DNA of 64,000 bases from G965216695 sp965216695 (GTDB lineage Bacteria > Pseudomonadota > Gammaproteobacteria > Pseudomonadales > Azotimanducaceae), in the NCBI GenBank assembly GCA_965216695.1, contig OZ244212.1:372001-436000 (forward strand), written 5' to 3'. The notes under the pieces were generated by a model. That model had not been told where the DNA came from. It made no database searches and saw nothing but the letters and a program-made list of their open reading frames with translations. This document shows, one piece after another, positions 8,999 to 17,362 of the stretch; positions within the stretch are counted from its first letter, which is position 1; every line of letters starts with the position of its first letter. The position numbers and the translations under genes are program-made.

Positions 8999-11647
8999 TC
9001 ACTGGACAGCACCCATATTGGCGTCGAGCCAATCCGACACTTCTCGGATGAGTTGGTTCTCCGGAAATCCAATGTGGCCCGCATCAAATCCCACCAGCTT
9101 CTTGTCCTGCGGCGGTGTACCTAACAGCTCAAAGTGCCGCTCAGCCGACTCTTTCCAAGGAAACGAATGGTCGTAACGGCCATTCAGCTGAAGTACCGGG
9201 ACCGTTATCCTCGGTACGTAGTTGATCGTATCCATCATCGGGTGCAATTTGTTTGTTTGTACTAACCCACCCGAAATGAAGACGGCGTTTGAAATTCGAT
9301 TCTCTAACGCGACCACGATCGGTCCAATAATGCTGCCGAAGCTGTAACCCATGAACGTCAATTCATCGGTTGAGTAGTCGTCTAACGTCTCGAGGTAGTT
9401 GATTGTCTGAACCGCGTCCCGGTGCCATGAACGCGCAACGATTCGCTGCGCCTCACCAACCAGTTCAGGGTCTTGGGTGTCCAGTGCGTTCCTCCCCTCG
9501 CGCCGGCGTTCGTAGGTCCACGACCAGATGGGTAAGGCGACCGCTCGACCGCCCCTAAGTACATAGTCGAAGTTCGCAATCTGCGCGGGAACAGCATCGC
9601 TGTTGGACAATCCGGGTTGGAAAGCGTTGCCCGGAGGTCCGTACAAGATCGTTTGATACGGCGGAGCGACGTTCTTGGGCTTGAACAACAGAATCGTTAG
9701 CGATTCCTCGTCACTCAGCTTGAGCCTATGCTCCCACGCCTCCCACAGATCCGTCTCCACGACCTGTTCAACAACCACCTCGAGCGGCTCGCGCTTTGGT
9801 ACCGTGAACTGATACCTCATGCCATTGAATGTCTCGTCACTCACGGGCTCGCGGTTTACGTACGGATCTTCGAAAGCGAGATTAATCGGGTCCAGTTGTG
9901 CGACGTCAAAACTCTGCTGCGGGTTGTTGTGTACCAGACGAATGCCGTTGGTGGGATGGCGATCGAATCTCGGCGCTGTACCGACTACCGAGTAATTGCC
10001 GTAGTCTTGCCAGGATGAGCCTTGAATGAGACCGAAGTCTCCACCAAGGTTCCATACCCATTCCCGAACGTTACCGGCAGTGTTGTACGTTCCCCAGGGG
10101 CCGAGACCAACCCGGTCAGAAGCCGCGAGAAGCCTCCGGTTCGAGTAGTTGCTCGCTTTCTCTATGGCTGGCGCCAGAGGATACAAACCCTCGATCGGAC
10201 CAAGCGCCAAGCGAACCCATTGATAGATTGTGGGTAGCGCCAGGCCCCGAAAGCGCGCGTAGGCAACAGCCTCGTACCAGCTGACGCCGCCAACCGGCAA
10301 GTCCGCCTCGCCTTCAGCGAAGTTCGATAGCGACCAGGTCGACGGACCGGGTCGACCGCTTCGGTCGACAAATCGTGACATCGCCTCCTCGAATGTGAGG
10401 GCGATTTCGCCGTCTTTGAACTCGAGTCCCTGCCAGTACTTCGACTCCGCGTAACCACCCGCCACCACAAACTCCCTGAACTGCGCGTTGGTGACTTCGA
10501 ACTTGGAAACGAAAAAGCTGGGGGTTTCCGCGATCACATCGAACCCCCCCACGTGTTTTGTCCAACCCTGCAAGAACAATGGTTGGTTGGCGGAGGGCAC
10601 CTCGACCATGTCAGGAGGAACCACGCCCTCTCGTGCTAGACGCACCGCGGATTGGTCAAAGCGGCCACGGGCAAACTGGGTTAGATAGAGATCGTTTCCA
10701 AACAGTGGGCCTGGATTGGCGGCAACAATCTCCCGCGATTCATGACCCTCCAGCTCGAGCCTCAACTGCAGGACGCCCCGGGGTACAGCCACCGGGCCCG
10801 TAAACGGCGTAACCCCAAGCGGGAACCAGTCAACGTCTTCCCGCGCGTAGGGTTTGAACGAAACGCGGACGCCATCGTTGGCAACCTTCAGCGTTCCGGG
10901 TACCACGGTCCTCTCAAAGTACTCAGAGCGAAGTGGATTGTCTTCCGGGTCCAGCTGCTGCATCAGTACGTAGGCGTCCGCAAACCTGTCCCGCTCAATG
11001 AGCGCATCGACCCTTGCCAACGTTGACACATAGTCCTGTTGTGTCTGCTCCCGCTGTTCGATCCAATAGAAACCCAGACCGCCAAGCAACACCAGAATCC
11101 CGAACGAGACCATCGCCGTGCGTGCGCGTCGGGAAGATGCTCCGATAGAGGTTTGCGACGTTCCCGGATTCGTGTTGGCCGAATCTCGAGACAGATCCCG
11201 GCGCGAGATGTACTCACCCACCGAAGAATTTACCCGCGCTTGAAATTGGTCGTCTTCAAACCGGTCGCGAATAATTGCCTGTCGGTCCCCCAGAGCGAGT
11301 TGCATACCCGGCGACATTTCCACTTCCTCTAAGTGAATTGCGACGACGGGTTTGTCTCGATCAAGAGCAAAGTTCAGTTCACGCAGACAGTTGGCAGAGT
11401 TGATTGAGTTGTGCGTAGCGAACAGCAGGAACACTCCACAGTTCTCTATCGCGTGCGCCAGCTCGTCGCGCCAGGTGCTCCCGGGGTGGATACCTTCGTC
11501 ATAGTAGACGCGGTAGCCGGCGTCGTTCAGTGCCTTAATCTGGTCGAATACAACGGACGAGTCGTCGTGCGAATAACTCACGAAGCAAAAGGGTTCGGTA
11601 CCATGGTAGGCCCGGGTTCGGAACTTGGGTGCGTCGGACTTGGCCAT
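8999..11647 (-). CDS. TIR - transmembrane - PEGA-like - pseudo-FGE - alpha/beta-hydrolase protein
   Basis: This is an unusual 882-residue multidomain protein. Residues 18-135 form a TIR domain (FCFVSYSHDD start; Glu90 in CLREL sits where NAD-cleaving TIRs have their catalytic Glu). A single membrane span is at 178-196. Residues 250-310 resemble a PEGA-like domain. Residues 345-575 resemble a formylglycine-generating-enzyme/SUMF1 domain (FEVTNAQFREFV, GGVSWYEAVAYARF, TAGNVREWVWN), but all three cysteines of the protein (21, 70, 87) are in the TIR part, so the oxidase cysteines are missing. Residues 610-880 are an alpha/beta-hydrolase with GYSFG (Ser769), Asp826 in GRYDHS and His858 in DAGHIGF. 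The kinase counterpart of this architecture is known; here TIR takes the kinase's place. The function is unproven: signalling or immunity is inferred. No good ribosome site precedes the ATG at 11647, and base composition looks less GC-rich than its neighbours. Confidence 0.85.
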   Translation of the reverse strand: MAKSDAPKFRTRAYHGTEPFCFVSYSHDDSSVVFDQIKALNDAGYRVYYDEGIHPGSTWRDELAHAIENCGVFLLFATHNSINSANCLRELNFALDRDKPVVAIHLEEVEMSPGMQLALGDRQAIIRDRFEDDQFQARVNSSVGEYISRRDLSRDSANTNPGTSQTSIGASSRRARTAMVSFGILVLLGGLGFYWIEQREQTQQDYVSTLARVDALIERDRFADAYVLMQQLDPEDNPLRSEYFERTVVPGTLKVANDGVRVSFKPYAREDVDWFPLGVTPFTGPVAVPRGVLQLRLELEGHESREIVAANPGPLFGNDLYLTQFARGRFDQSAVRLAREGVVPPDMVEVPSANQPLFLQGWTKHVGGFDVIAETPSFFVSKFEVTNAQFREFVVAGGYAESKYWQGLEFKDGEIALTFEEAMSRFVDRSGRPGPSTWSLSNFAEGEADLPVGGVSWYEAVAYARFRGLALPTIYQWVRLALGPIEGLYPLAPAIEKASNYSNRRLLAASDRVGLGPWGTYNTAGNVREWVWNLGGDFGLIQGSSWQDYGNYSVVGTAPRFDRHPTNGIRLVHNNPQQSFDVAQLDPINLAFEDPYVNREPVSDETFNGMRYQFTVPKREPLEVVVEQVVETDLWEAWEHRLKLSDEESLTILLFKPKNVAPPYQTILYGPPGNAFQPGLSNSDAVPAQIANFDYVLRGGRAVALPIWSWTYERRREGRNALDTQDPELVGEAQRIVARSWHRDAVQTINYLETLDDYSTDELTFMGYSFGSIIGPIVVALENRISNAVFISGGLVQTNKLHPMMDTINYVPRITVPVLQLNGRYDHSFPWKESAERHFELLGTPPQDKKLVGFDAGHIGFPENQLIREVSDWLDANMGAVQ

Positions 11648-11882
11648 CGGAAAAGGCTAACGTACGTAGGCCGTAAGTTACCACTGGCGGTGCGGACGCA
11701 ATTGCGTCGAGTCGAACCCGTGCGCTCGTCGGCACTACACCACCGGACCACCCTCCAGGTGAGCGGAGCAAACGGATAGAATCCCCATTAATATCAATGT
11801 GTTACGAGATCTATCTTAGATATATTTCCAGACGTGTATGCTCGCGGTTTGAATTCCCCGCGCAATCCACTGAGGTGAAAAC
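11648..11882. other. Divergent intergenic region with two palindromes and an AT-rich island
   Basis: Between the divergent TIR and SDR genes lie a perfect 14-base palindrome GACGCAATTGCGTC (11695-11708), 48 bases upstream of the TIR start, and an AT-rich stretch around 11785-11830 with inverted repeat ATCTA-TCT-TAGAT (11809-11821). Either could be an operator. No recognised regulator motif was identified. Confidence 0.5.
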
Positions 11883-12635
11883 ATGAAGCTTCTATTGACA
11901 GGCGCGAGCGGACTGATCGGATCGGCCGCGCTAGAGCGGCTACGCGAGAGCCACGAGATTACGGCCCTCAACCGGTCCGCCGTGCCGGACGTGCGTACAC
12001 ACCGCGCCGACATCTCTGACTTCGAAAGCATTCGTCCGGCTTTCGCGAATCAAGATCTGGTGGTGCATCTCGCCGCGAAAGCAGGCGAGAATTTCACGTG
12101 GGAAGAATTGCGCGACACGAACGTGGAAGGAACGCGCCACGTGTTTCAGGCGGCATGCGACGCGGGTGTACAACGCGTGGTTTTTGCGTCGAGCGGCGCA
12201 ACCGTTGCGGGTTGGGAGTTCGACGAGCCGTACCGGTCGCTCGTGAACGGAGACTACGGCAATCTGGCGACTGACTGGCCGCTCATCACCATAGCCATGT
12301 CACCCCGCCCCCGGGGTGTATATGGTTCCACTAAAGTGTGGGGTGAGTCGTTGGCAAGTCACTACAGCGCTACCACGGCGACATCTTTCATCAATATCCG
12401 GATCGGCTACGTAAACGGCGAGGACCAACCGACCAACCCACGACAGCGGTCGGTGTGGTGTTCACAGCGCGATGTCGTCAATGCGATCGACGCGAGCATA
12501 AACGCGCCGGCCAACCTGAGGTTGGCCACGTTCTTTGCGAACTCCGAAAATCGGTATGGTTATCGCGACCTCACGCACGGCGCGAAACTCGTCGGCTGGC
12601 ACCCGATGGACAGCGCGGAAGATCACGCGCCTTAA
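11883..12635 (+). CDS. NAD-dependent epimerase/dehydratase family protein (extended SDR)
   Basis: The 250-residue product has the Rossmann motif TGASGLIG (7-14), an acidic DISDFESI after strand 3, HLAAKAG, FASSGATVAG and the catalytic YGSTK (Tyr-x-x-x-Lys). It belongs to the uronate dehydrogenase/sugar epimerase-like SDR branch. It is shorter than the 300-340 residues of sugar-nucleotide epimerases, and its substrate domain is reduced. A GAGGTG ribosome site precedes the ATG. It is followed by the aldehyde dehydrogenase gene, but an independent promoter lies between them. The substrate is unknown. Confidence 0.88.
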   Translation: MKLLLTGASGLIGSAALERLRESHEITALNRSAVPDVRTHRADISDFESIRPAFANQDLVVHLAAKAGENFTWEELRDTNVEGTRHVFQAACDAGVQRVVFASSGATVAGWEFDEPYRSLVNGDYGNLATDWPLITIAMSPRPRGVYGSTKVWGESLASHYSATTATSFINIRIGYVNGEDQPTNPRQRSVWCSQRDVVNAIDASINAPANLRLATFFANSENRYGYRDLTHGAKLVGWHPMDSAEDHAP

Positions 12636-12692
12636 CACAGTAGTTTCCGATCCCGACTTGTCTGCCCCCACGGGCCGAACAGCGATTCCAAA

Positions 12693-12701
12693 TGCTATAG
12701 T
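12693..12701 (+). promoter_or_regulatory. Extended -10 promoter element before the aldehyde dehydrogenase
   Basis: TGCTATAGT fits an extended -10 (TGn plus TATAGT) 38 bases before the ATG at 12739. No good -35 is present at 17 bases, as is common for extended -10 promoters. Confidence 0.4.
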
Positions 12702-12738
12702 TTCAGCAAATTCACGCCAGCTTCATTACGAGGAACTC

Positions 12739-14148
12739 ATGATCATCGCCGAACCGACCCAGGAAGACATGCAGGCCGTGCTAGACCGGCAAAAGAACGC
12801 GTATCTCGCTGAAGGTACCGTCAGCGCAGGCACCCGCATCGATCGCCTAGACCGCGCAATCAACATTCTCAAGAATCACGGCACGAAACTCGGCGAAGCG
12901 ATGGCCGCCGATTTCGGCCACAGGTCGCTCAACTTCACCAAGTTTGCAGACATTGACGGCTCTATCGGTCCACTCGAACATGCAAAGAAACACGTGCGCA
13001 AGTGGATGAAACCCGAAAAGCGGAAGGTGATGTTTCCGATGGGCCTCCTCGGCGCTCGCGGCAGGATCGAGTACCAACCGCTCGGCGTCGTCGGCTGCAT
13101 CAGCCCATGGAACTTTCCGGTCAACCTAACCTTCGCACCTTTGGCCGGGATCTTCGCGGCCGGTAATCGCACCATGATCAAACCGTCCGAATTCACCGCG
13201 CAGACGTCGGAACTGATGAAAGAACTGATCGCCGCAGAATTCGACGAGGAAGAAGTGGCGGTTATTACGGGCGGGCCAGATGTGGGCGGCGCGTTTTCGC
13301 GACTGCCGTTCGACCACCTGCTTTTTACCGGCGCAACCTCCATCGCCAAACACGTCATGCGCGCCGCTGCCGAAAACCTCGTGCCTGTGACGCTGGAACT
13401 CGGCGGCAAGTCCCCCGTCGTGATCGGCCGTTCCGCGAACATGGAGCGGGCGGCATCGAACATCATGGCCGGCAAAACCATGAACGCCGGACAGATCTGC
13501 CTTGCACCGGACTACGTTTTTCTACCCGAGGAGAGCCGCGAGGAATTCGTGCGGGCCGCCACGCACTCGGTGGCAACAATGTATCCGGACATCAAGGACA
13601 ACCCGGACTACACGTCGATCGTCAACGAGCGGCACTACGACCGGTTGACCGGGTATCTGGATGACGCGCGGGAGAAAGGCGCCAATCTCGTCGAGATCAA
13701 TCCCGCCAACGAGGATTTCTCACAGCAGCAACACCACCGCATTCCGCCGACGCTGGTGCTCGATCCCACAGACGACATGCAAGTAATGCAAGACGAGATC
13801 TTCGGACCCATCCTGCCCGTGAAGCAATATCACCACATCGACGAGACGATCGCTTACATCAACGCGCACGACCGGCCGCTGGGTCTGTACTACTTCGGCG
13901 AGGACAAGTCCGAAGAGCAGGAGGTGCTGACGCGCACCACATCCGGCGGTGTAACGGTGAACGACGTGATCATGCACGTCGCGCAAGAAGACCTGCCGTT
14001 CGGTGGTGTTGGCCCGAGTGGCATGGGTTCATATCACGGCATCGACGGCTTCAAGAACTTCAGCCATGCGAAGTCCATTTTTACGCAATCGAAAACGGTC
14101 TCGAAGCTGGCCGAGACGATGAGGCCGCCATACAAAAAGGCGTCCTGA
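12739..14148 (+). CDS. calB: Coniferyl-aldehyde-type aldehyde dehydrogenase
   Basis: The product is 469 residues from the ATG at 12739, which has AGGA seven bases upstream; the open frame extends upstream but only into the previous gene. It is an NAD(P)-dependent aldehyde dehydrogenase with the proton-abstracting Glu220 in LELGGKSP and the nucleophile Cys254 in GQICLAPDY. The PWNFP motif (123-127) binds the cofactor. The CLAPDY context, length and lack of a C-terminal membrane anchor fit the coniferyl aldehyde dehydrogenase subfamily, which oxidises aromatic or fatty aldehydes to acids. The gene name is by family resemblance; the true aldehyde is not known. Confidence 0.85.
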   Translation: MIIAEPTQEDMQAVLDRQKNAYLAEGTVSAGTRIDRLDRAINILKNHGTKLGEAMAADFGHRSLNFTKFADIDGSIGPLEHAKKHVRKWMKPEKRKVMFPMGLLGARGRIEYQPLGVVGCISPWNFPVNLTFAPLAGIFAAGNRTMIKPSEFTAQTSELMKELIAAEFDEEEVAVITGGPDVGGAFSRLPFDHLLFTGATSIAKHVMRAAAENLVPVTLELGGKSPVVIGRSANMERAASNIMAGKTMNAGQICLAPDYVFLPEESREEFVRAATHSVATMYPDIKDNPDYTSIVNERHYDRLTGYLDDAREKGANLVEINPANEDFSQQQHHRIPPTLVLDPTDDMQVMQDEIFGPILPVKQYHHIDETIAYINAHDRPLGLYYFGEDKSEEQEVLTRTTSGGVTVNDVIMHVAQEDLPFGGVGPSGMGSYHGIDGFKNFSHAKSIFTQSKTVSKLAETMRPPYKKAS

Positions 14149-14170
14149 GACGTTCTAGCGGACGTAAGGG

Positions 14171-14212
14171 GCGCAAGGCCCCTTCTGAGTATCTGGCGGA
14201 GAGGGTGGGATT
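14171..14212. repeat. 42-base direct repeat, copy 1 (tRNA-Ser 3' end duplicate)
   Basis: This copy is identical to 14366-14407, 195 bases away. It contains the last bases of tRNA-Ser (CCA, acceptor strand and part of the T arm on the minus strand) plus the downstream hairpin GGGGCGCAAGGCCCC that follows the tRNA. Confidence 0.9.
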
Positions 14213-14365
14213 ACTTGCCTCGCGCTTTTCGCGCGAGCCTCGCCCTACGGGCTCCGCGCGGCTGCAACCGCAGCCGTGCTCGTGCTCTACGCTCGCCTCC
14301 GCTCGCTGCGAGTCGAACCGGCACGTTCGTCCACACCACCCCACTACGTCAAATACTCAGAAGGT
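14213..14365 (-). repeat. Array of stable hairpins between the tRNA-Ser tail repeats
   Basis: The interval is almost all inverted repeats: CTCGCGC/GCGCGAG (14219-14225 with 14231-14237), GCCC/GGGC (14242-14245 with 14249-14252) and GGCTGC/GCAGCC (14260-14265 with 14270-14275). It reads as a structured RNA tail behind the tRNA on the minus strand, or a repeat element of unknown type. No protein is credible here. Confidence 0.65.
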
Positions 14366-14479
<114 letters not shown>

Positions 14480-14630
14480 GGGCATTCCGCGCAGTGTGCG
14501 GACGCGGCGCAATGTTAGCAGCTTCTCCAGGTAGAACTACCCCGGGAGCCGGTCCGCATTCCGTGCTTGATCTGGGCGTGGGTTACACAGGACGCAACAG
14601 TTAAAATACTTCCAGCCCGATGAGATGCCC

Positions 14631-15020
14631 ATGATTTTCGCAATCGTCGTTCACAGCCCAGACACTGCCGCAGCCGCGCTCCGCTTTGCGCAGAGCGCAG
14701 TGGCGCGTGGGCACACGATTCATCGCGTGTTCTTCTATCACGATGCAGTGCAGACCGGCAGTTCGCTGATCGTAGCGCCGCAGGATGAACCGGCGCCGCG
14801 CGACGGCTGGGCAAGCTTTGCCGCGGAACATGGCGTGGAGCTCGCCGTTTGTGTCGCCGCCGCGCAACGCCGCGGCGTGCTGGACGATTCAGAAGCCCGC
14901 CGGAACGAAAAACCGGCCGGTAACCTCGCCGAGCCGTTCGTGCTAGTGGGTCTGGGTCAGCTTGTCGAAGCGGCGACCGTAGCCGATCGAACGATCACAT
15001 TCGGCGCTCCAAGTGGCTGA
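14631..15020 (+). CDS. tusD: Sulfurtransferase TusD
   Basis: TusD belongs to the TusBCD complex, which passes persulfide sulfur from TusA to TusE for 2-thiolation of tRNA wobble uridine by MnmA. From the ATG at 14631 the protein has 129 residues and begins MIFAIVVHSP as in other TusD proteins; the ATG at 14625 adds two residues. The catalytic Cys is at position 74 in LAVCVAAAQRRGV. A TAAAAT -10-like box at 14602-14607 lies just upstream. It overlaps tusC by eight bases, opening a tusDCBE operon. Confidence 0.93.
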   Translation: MIFAIVVHSPDTAAAALRFAQSAVARGHTIHRVFFYHDAVQTGSSLIVAPQDEPAPRDGWASFAAEHGVELAVCVAAAQRRGVLDDSEARRNEKPAGNLAEPFVLVGLGQLVEAATVADRTITFGAPSG

Positions 15021-15381
15021 GTCGCGCCCACATACCCTCTTCCTGATGCGCAAACGACCGTATCACGGCTTCAACGCGCTCGAAGCGGTGGAAGCCGCGA
15101 TGGTCGCTGCCGCCTTCGATCATGAGGTAACGCTGTTGTTCAAAGACGATGGAGTCTGGCAACTCACCGGCGCACAGCACGGTAACCGGATTGAGCGCCG
15201 TACCATGAGTAAAGTAATCGCCGGGCTCGAAACCTACGACATCGACCGATTGTTCGTATGCGGCGACTCTCTTACAGCCCGAGGTATAGGGGCGGATGCG
15301 CTTCCGAGTGCTGTGACCATCGTAGACGGGCCCGCGCAGACAGCATTGCTCAATGCCGCCGACGTCGTGTTGAACGACTGA
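15013..15381 (+). CDS. tusC: Sulfurtransferase TusC
   Basis: This 122-residue DsrF-family protein starts with GTG at 15013, inside the end of tusD. It keeps the DsrE/F fold pattern: LFLMRKRPYHGFNALEAVEAAMVAAAF, then VTLLFKDDGVWQL and LFVCGDSLTARG. In the TusBCD hexamer TusC is structural. It is followed two bases later by tusB. Confidence 0.92.
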   Translation: MAESRPHTLFLMRKRPYHGFNALEAVEAAMVAAAFDHEVTLLFKDDGVWQLTGAQHGNRIERRTMSKVIAGLETYDIDRLFVCGDSLTARGIGADALPSAVTIVDGPAQTALLNAADVVLND

Positions 15382-15382
15382 C

Positions 15383-15634
15383 GTGAGTACTCTGCACCTC
15401 GTATTCTCGGCAGAGGCTTACCAAAGCTGCATAACGGTCCGCTCTGGCGAAGACCCGGTGGTACTGCTCGGCGACGGGTGCTATGCATTAGTGGGCGACA
15501 CACCTGGTGTGCTTGCGATCGAATCCGATACGTCAGCTCGCGGCATTCGCCCCCCTCCGCAGGTCGACTTGATCGACTACGGCTCGCTCGTCGATCTGGT
15601 GGCCGCTTGCGATCGATGTGCAAGTTGGACGTGA
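15383..15634 (+). CDS. tusB: Sulfurtransferase TusB (DsrH family)
   Basis: The 83-residue product starts with GTG at 15383. It has the short DsrH pattern: MSTLHLVFS start, then DPVVLLGDGCYAL with the conserved Cys. It completes the TusBCD complex. The stop TGA overlaps the ATG of tusE in TGATG, which implies translational coupling. Confidence 0.88.
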   Translation: MSTLHLVFSAEAYQSCITVRSGEDPVVLLGDGCYALVGDTPGVLAIESDTSARGIRPPPQVDLIDYGSLVDLVAACDRCASWT

Positions 15635-15951
15635 TGTGCAACCTGCCGCCCACCGATTCTGACGGGTTTCTCAGAAACCTCGAGGACTGGAATCCCGCAG
15701 TTGCAGAACGGCTCGCGTCTGCAGACGGCACGGTGCTCACAAACGCCCACTGGGCCGTACTGAACCTTGCACGTACGTACTACGAGCGCTACGAAACCGC
15801 GCCATCCATGCGGCCGCTGGTTAAAACCGTGCGCGATCAGCTTGGCGCGGATACCGGCCGAAGCATCGCGTTGATGAAACTCTTTGGCGGAGACCCCGCG
15901 AAAACCGTTGCGAAATGGTCGGGCTTGCCTAAACCATCGGGGTGCAGCTAG
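15634..15951 (+). CDS. tusE: Sulfur carrier TusE (DsrC family)
   Basis: From the ATG at 15634, coupled to the tusB stop, the protein has 105 residues; an ATG at 15616 would add six. It shows the DsrC pattern: DSDGFLRNLEDWNPAVAE, the helix LTNAHWAVLNLARTYYERYETAPSMRPLVK, and the C-terminus GLPKPSGCS. Only the penultimate Cys104 of the two DsrC C-terminal cysteines is present, which marks TusE rather than dissimilatory DsrC. It takes sulfur from TusD and presents it to MnmA, whose gene is also in this window. Confidence 0.92.
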   Translation: MCNLPPTDSDGFLRNLEDWNPAVAERLASADGTVLTNAHWAVLNLARTYYERYETAPSMRPLVKTVRDQLGADTGRSIALMKLFGGDPAKTVAKWSGLPKPSGCS

Positions 15952-15977
15952 GGCCTGGTCAGAAACGTGTACGGCGT

Positions 15978-17348
15978 TCAATCCCGCCAGCCGCGTGCGA
16001 CCACGTCGCCCACGATTACCACGCTGGGTCCGTCTATTGCGGCCTCCCGAACCCTTTCGCTCAGTTCATTCACGGTCGCGCGTAAAACACGCTGCGTGGG
16101 CAGCGTCGCGTTTTCAACTAGCGCCGCGGGAGCAAGCGCCGCCATCCCATGATCCTGCAGACGCGCAAGAATTCCGTCCAGGTTCGCAAGGCCCATGTAG
16201 ATTACGAGCGTCTGACCGGGTTTAGCGAGCTCCGGCCAATCCAGATTGGGTTCGTTGGTCATGCGATGACCCGTAACAAAACGGATCGATTGACTCAGGT
16301 CGCGGTGGGTGAGCGGAATCCCCGCATAGCTTGCCGCCCCGAGTGCTGCCGTTACGCCAGGCACCGCGATGCACTCGATCCCAGCCGCCAACGCCAGTTC
16401 CAGTTCTTCTCCTCCGCGTCCGAACACGAAAGGATCGCCGCCCTTCAGGCGGACCACAGAACGCCCGAGACGCGCATGCTCCAGAATCAGCGCATTGATC
16501 GCGTCTTGCGACGTGCCTGTGCTACCCCGCTGCTTGCCGACGTTCAGCAATACGGCGTCACGTCGCGCGTAATCCAGTAACGCCGGATTGGCCAGGTTGT
16601 CGTAAAGCACGACTTCCGCGCGTTGCAGCAAGCGCAATCCCTTCACCGTGAGCAGTTCCGGATCACCGGGACCGGCGCCTACCAACGCAAGTGTACCGCT
16701 CGGCGTCGCCACTTTCGCAGCTGAACTCAACAGCGCGTCAAACTGCTGTTGCCAGTCAGCTGTGGCGGATGGATCGCCGGCCTGGCCGGCGAGCCGGTCG
16801 AGCAGACGTTGCCAGAAGCGCTGGCGCTTCTCGAACGTTGGCAGCGCCGAGGCCACCTCATCCCGGCGCGCGTGGGCGAAATCCGCCAGGTTTCCAATCC
16901 CCTGAGGTAGCAGAGGATCGATCCAGGAACGTACGATGCGCGCCAGCGTTGGCGACGCGCCGCCGCTCGATATGGCGACCACCAGAGGTGACCGGTCGAT
17001 GATGGAGGGAAAGATTGCCGTGCTCGCCGCCTGATCGTCCACAACGTTGACCCAGGTGCACGCGGCGCTGCAGGCGTTCGCTACCGCGGCATTTGCGTCG
17101 GAATTGTCGGTGGCTGCAACCACCAACCACGCCCTTGCGGGGTCGCGCGCATCGAACAAACGTCGCTCGCACGATATGTCGTGTTCTTCAGCATACGCAG
17201 CAAACTCGTCGGAAAACTCGGGCGCAACCGCCGTAACTGCAGCACCCGCGCGCGCGAGCTGTCGGGCCTTGCGCAATGCCACGTGGCCGCCGCCCACGAG
17301 TAGCACGGCCTTGTCACGAAGGCGAAAGAAGAGCGGCAGATACTGCAC
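15978..17348 (-). CDS. cysG: Siroheme synthase CysG (trifunctional)
   Basis: The 456-residue enzyme converts uroporphyrinogen III to siroheme. The N-terminal half is the precorrin-2 dehydrogenase/ferrochelatase with NAD site VGGGHVALRK (18-26), VNVVDD and SSGGASPTLAR. From about residue 217 a SAM-dependent uroporphyrinogen methyltransferase follows, with VGAGPGDPELLTVKGL and RLKGGDPFVFGRGGEE. It lies 14 bases downstream of serS on the same strand. Siroheme is needed by the sulfite reductase at 56724. Confidence 0.97.
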   Translation of the reverse strand: MQYLPLFFRLRDKAVLLVGGGHVALRKARQLARAGAAVTAVAPEFSDEFAAYAEEHDISCERRLFDARDPARAWLVVAATDNSDANAAVANACSAACTWVNVVDDQAASTAIFPSIIDRSPLVVAISSGGASPTLARIVRSWIDPLLPQGIGNLADFAHARRDEVASALPTFEKRQRFWQRLLDRLAGQAGDPSATADWQQQFDALLSSAAKVATPSGTLALVGAGPGDPELLTVKGLRLLQRAEVVLYDNLANPALLDYARRDAVLLNVGKQRGSTGTSQDAINALILEHARLGRSVVRLKGGDPFVFGRGGEELELALAAGIECIAVPGVTAALGAASYAGIPLTHRDLSQSIRFVTGHRMTNEPNLDWPELAKPGQTLVIYMGLANLDGILARLQDHGMAALAPAALVENATLPTQRVLRATVNELSERVREAAIDGPSVVIVGDVVARGWRD

Positions 17349-17362
17349 CGTAATCTGCCGTG

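Noticed and set aside
8999..11647. FGE-like domain as an active formylglycine-generating enzyme
   Set aside because: There is no cysteine in the domain, so the copper/thiol chemistry is impossible.
8999..11647. Diversity-generating retroelement target (FGE-fold variable protein)
   Set aside because: No reverse transcriptase or template repeat is seen nearby, and the FGE-like domain is internal rather than C-terminal.
11704..11745. Similarity of the TIR upstream region to the tRNA-Ser hairpin repeat (shared CGAGTCGAACC)
   Set aside because: Only 11 bases match exactly, and the remainder drifts; not enough to call a repeat family.
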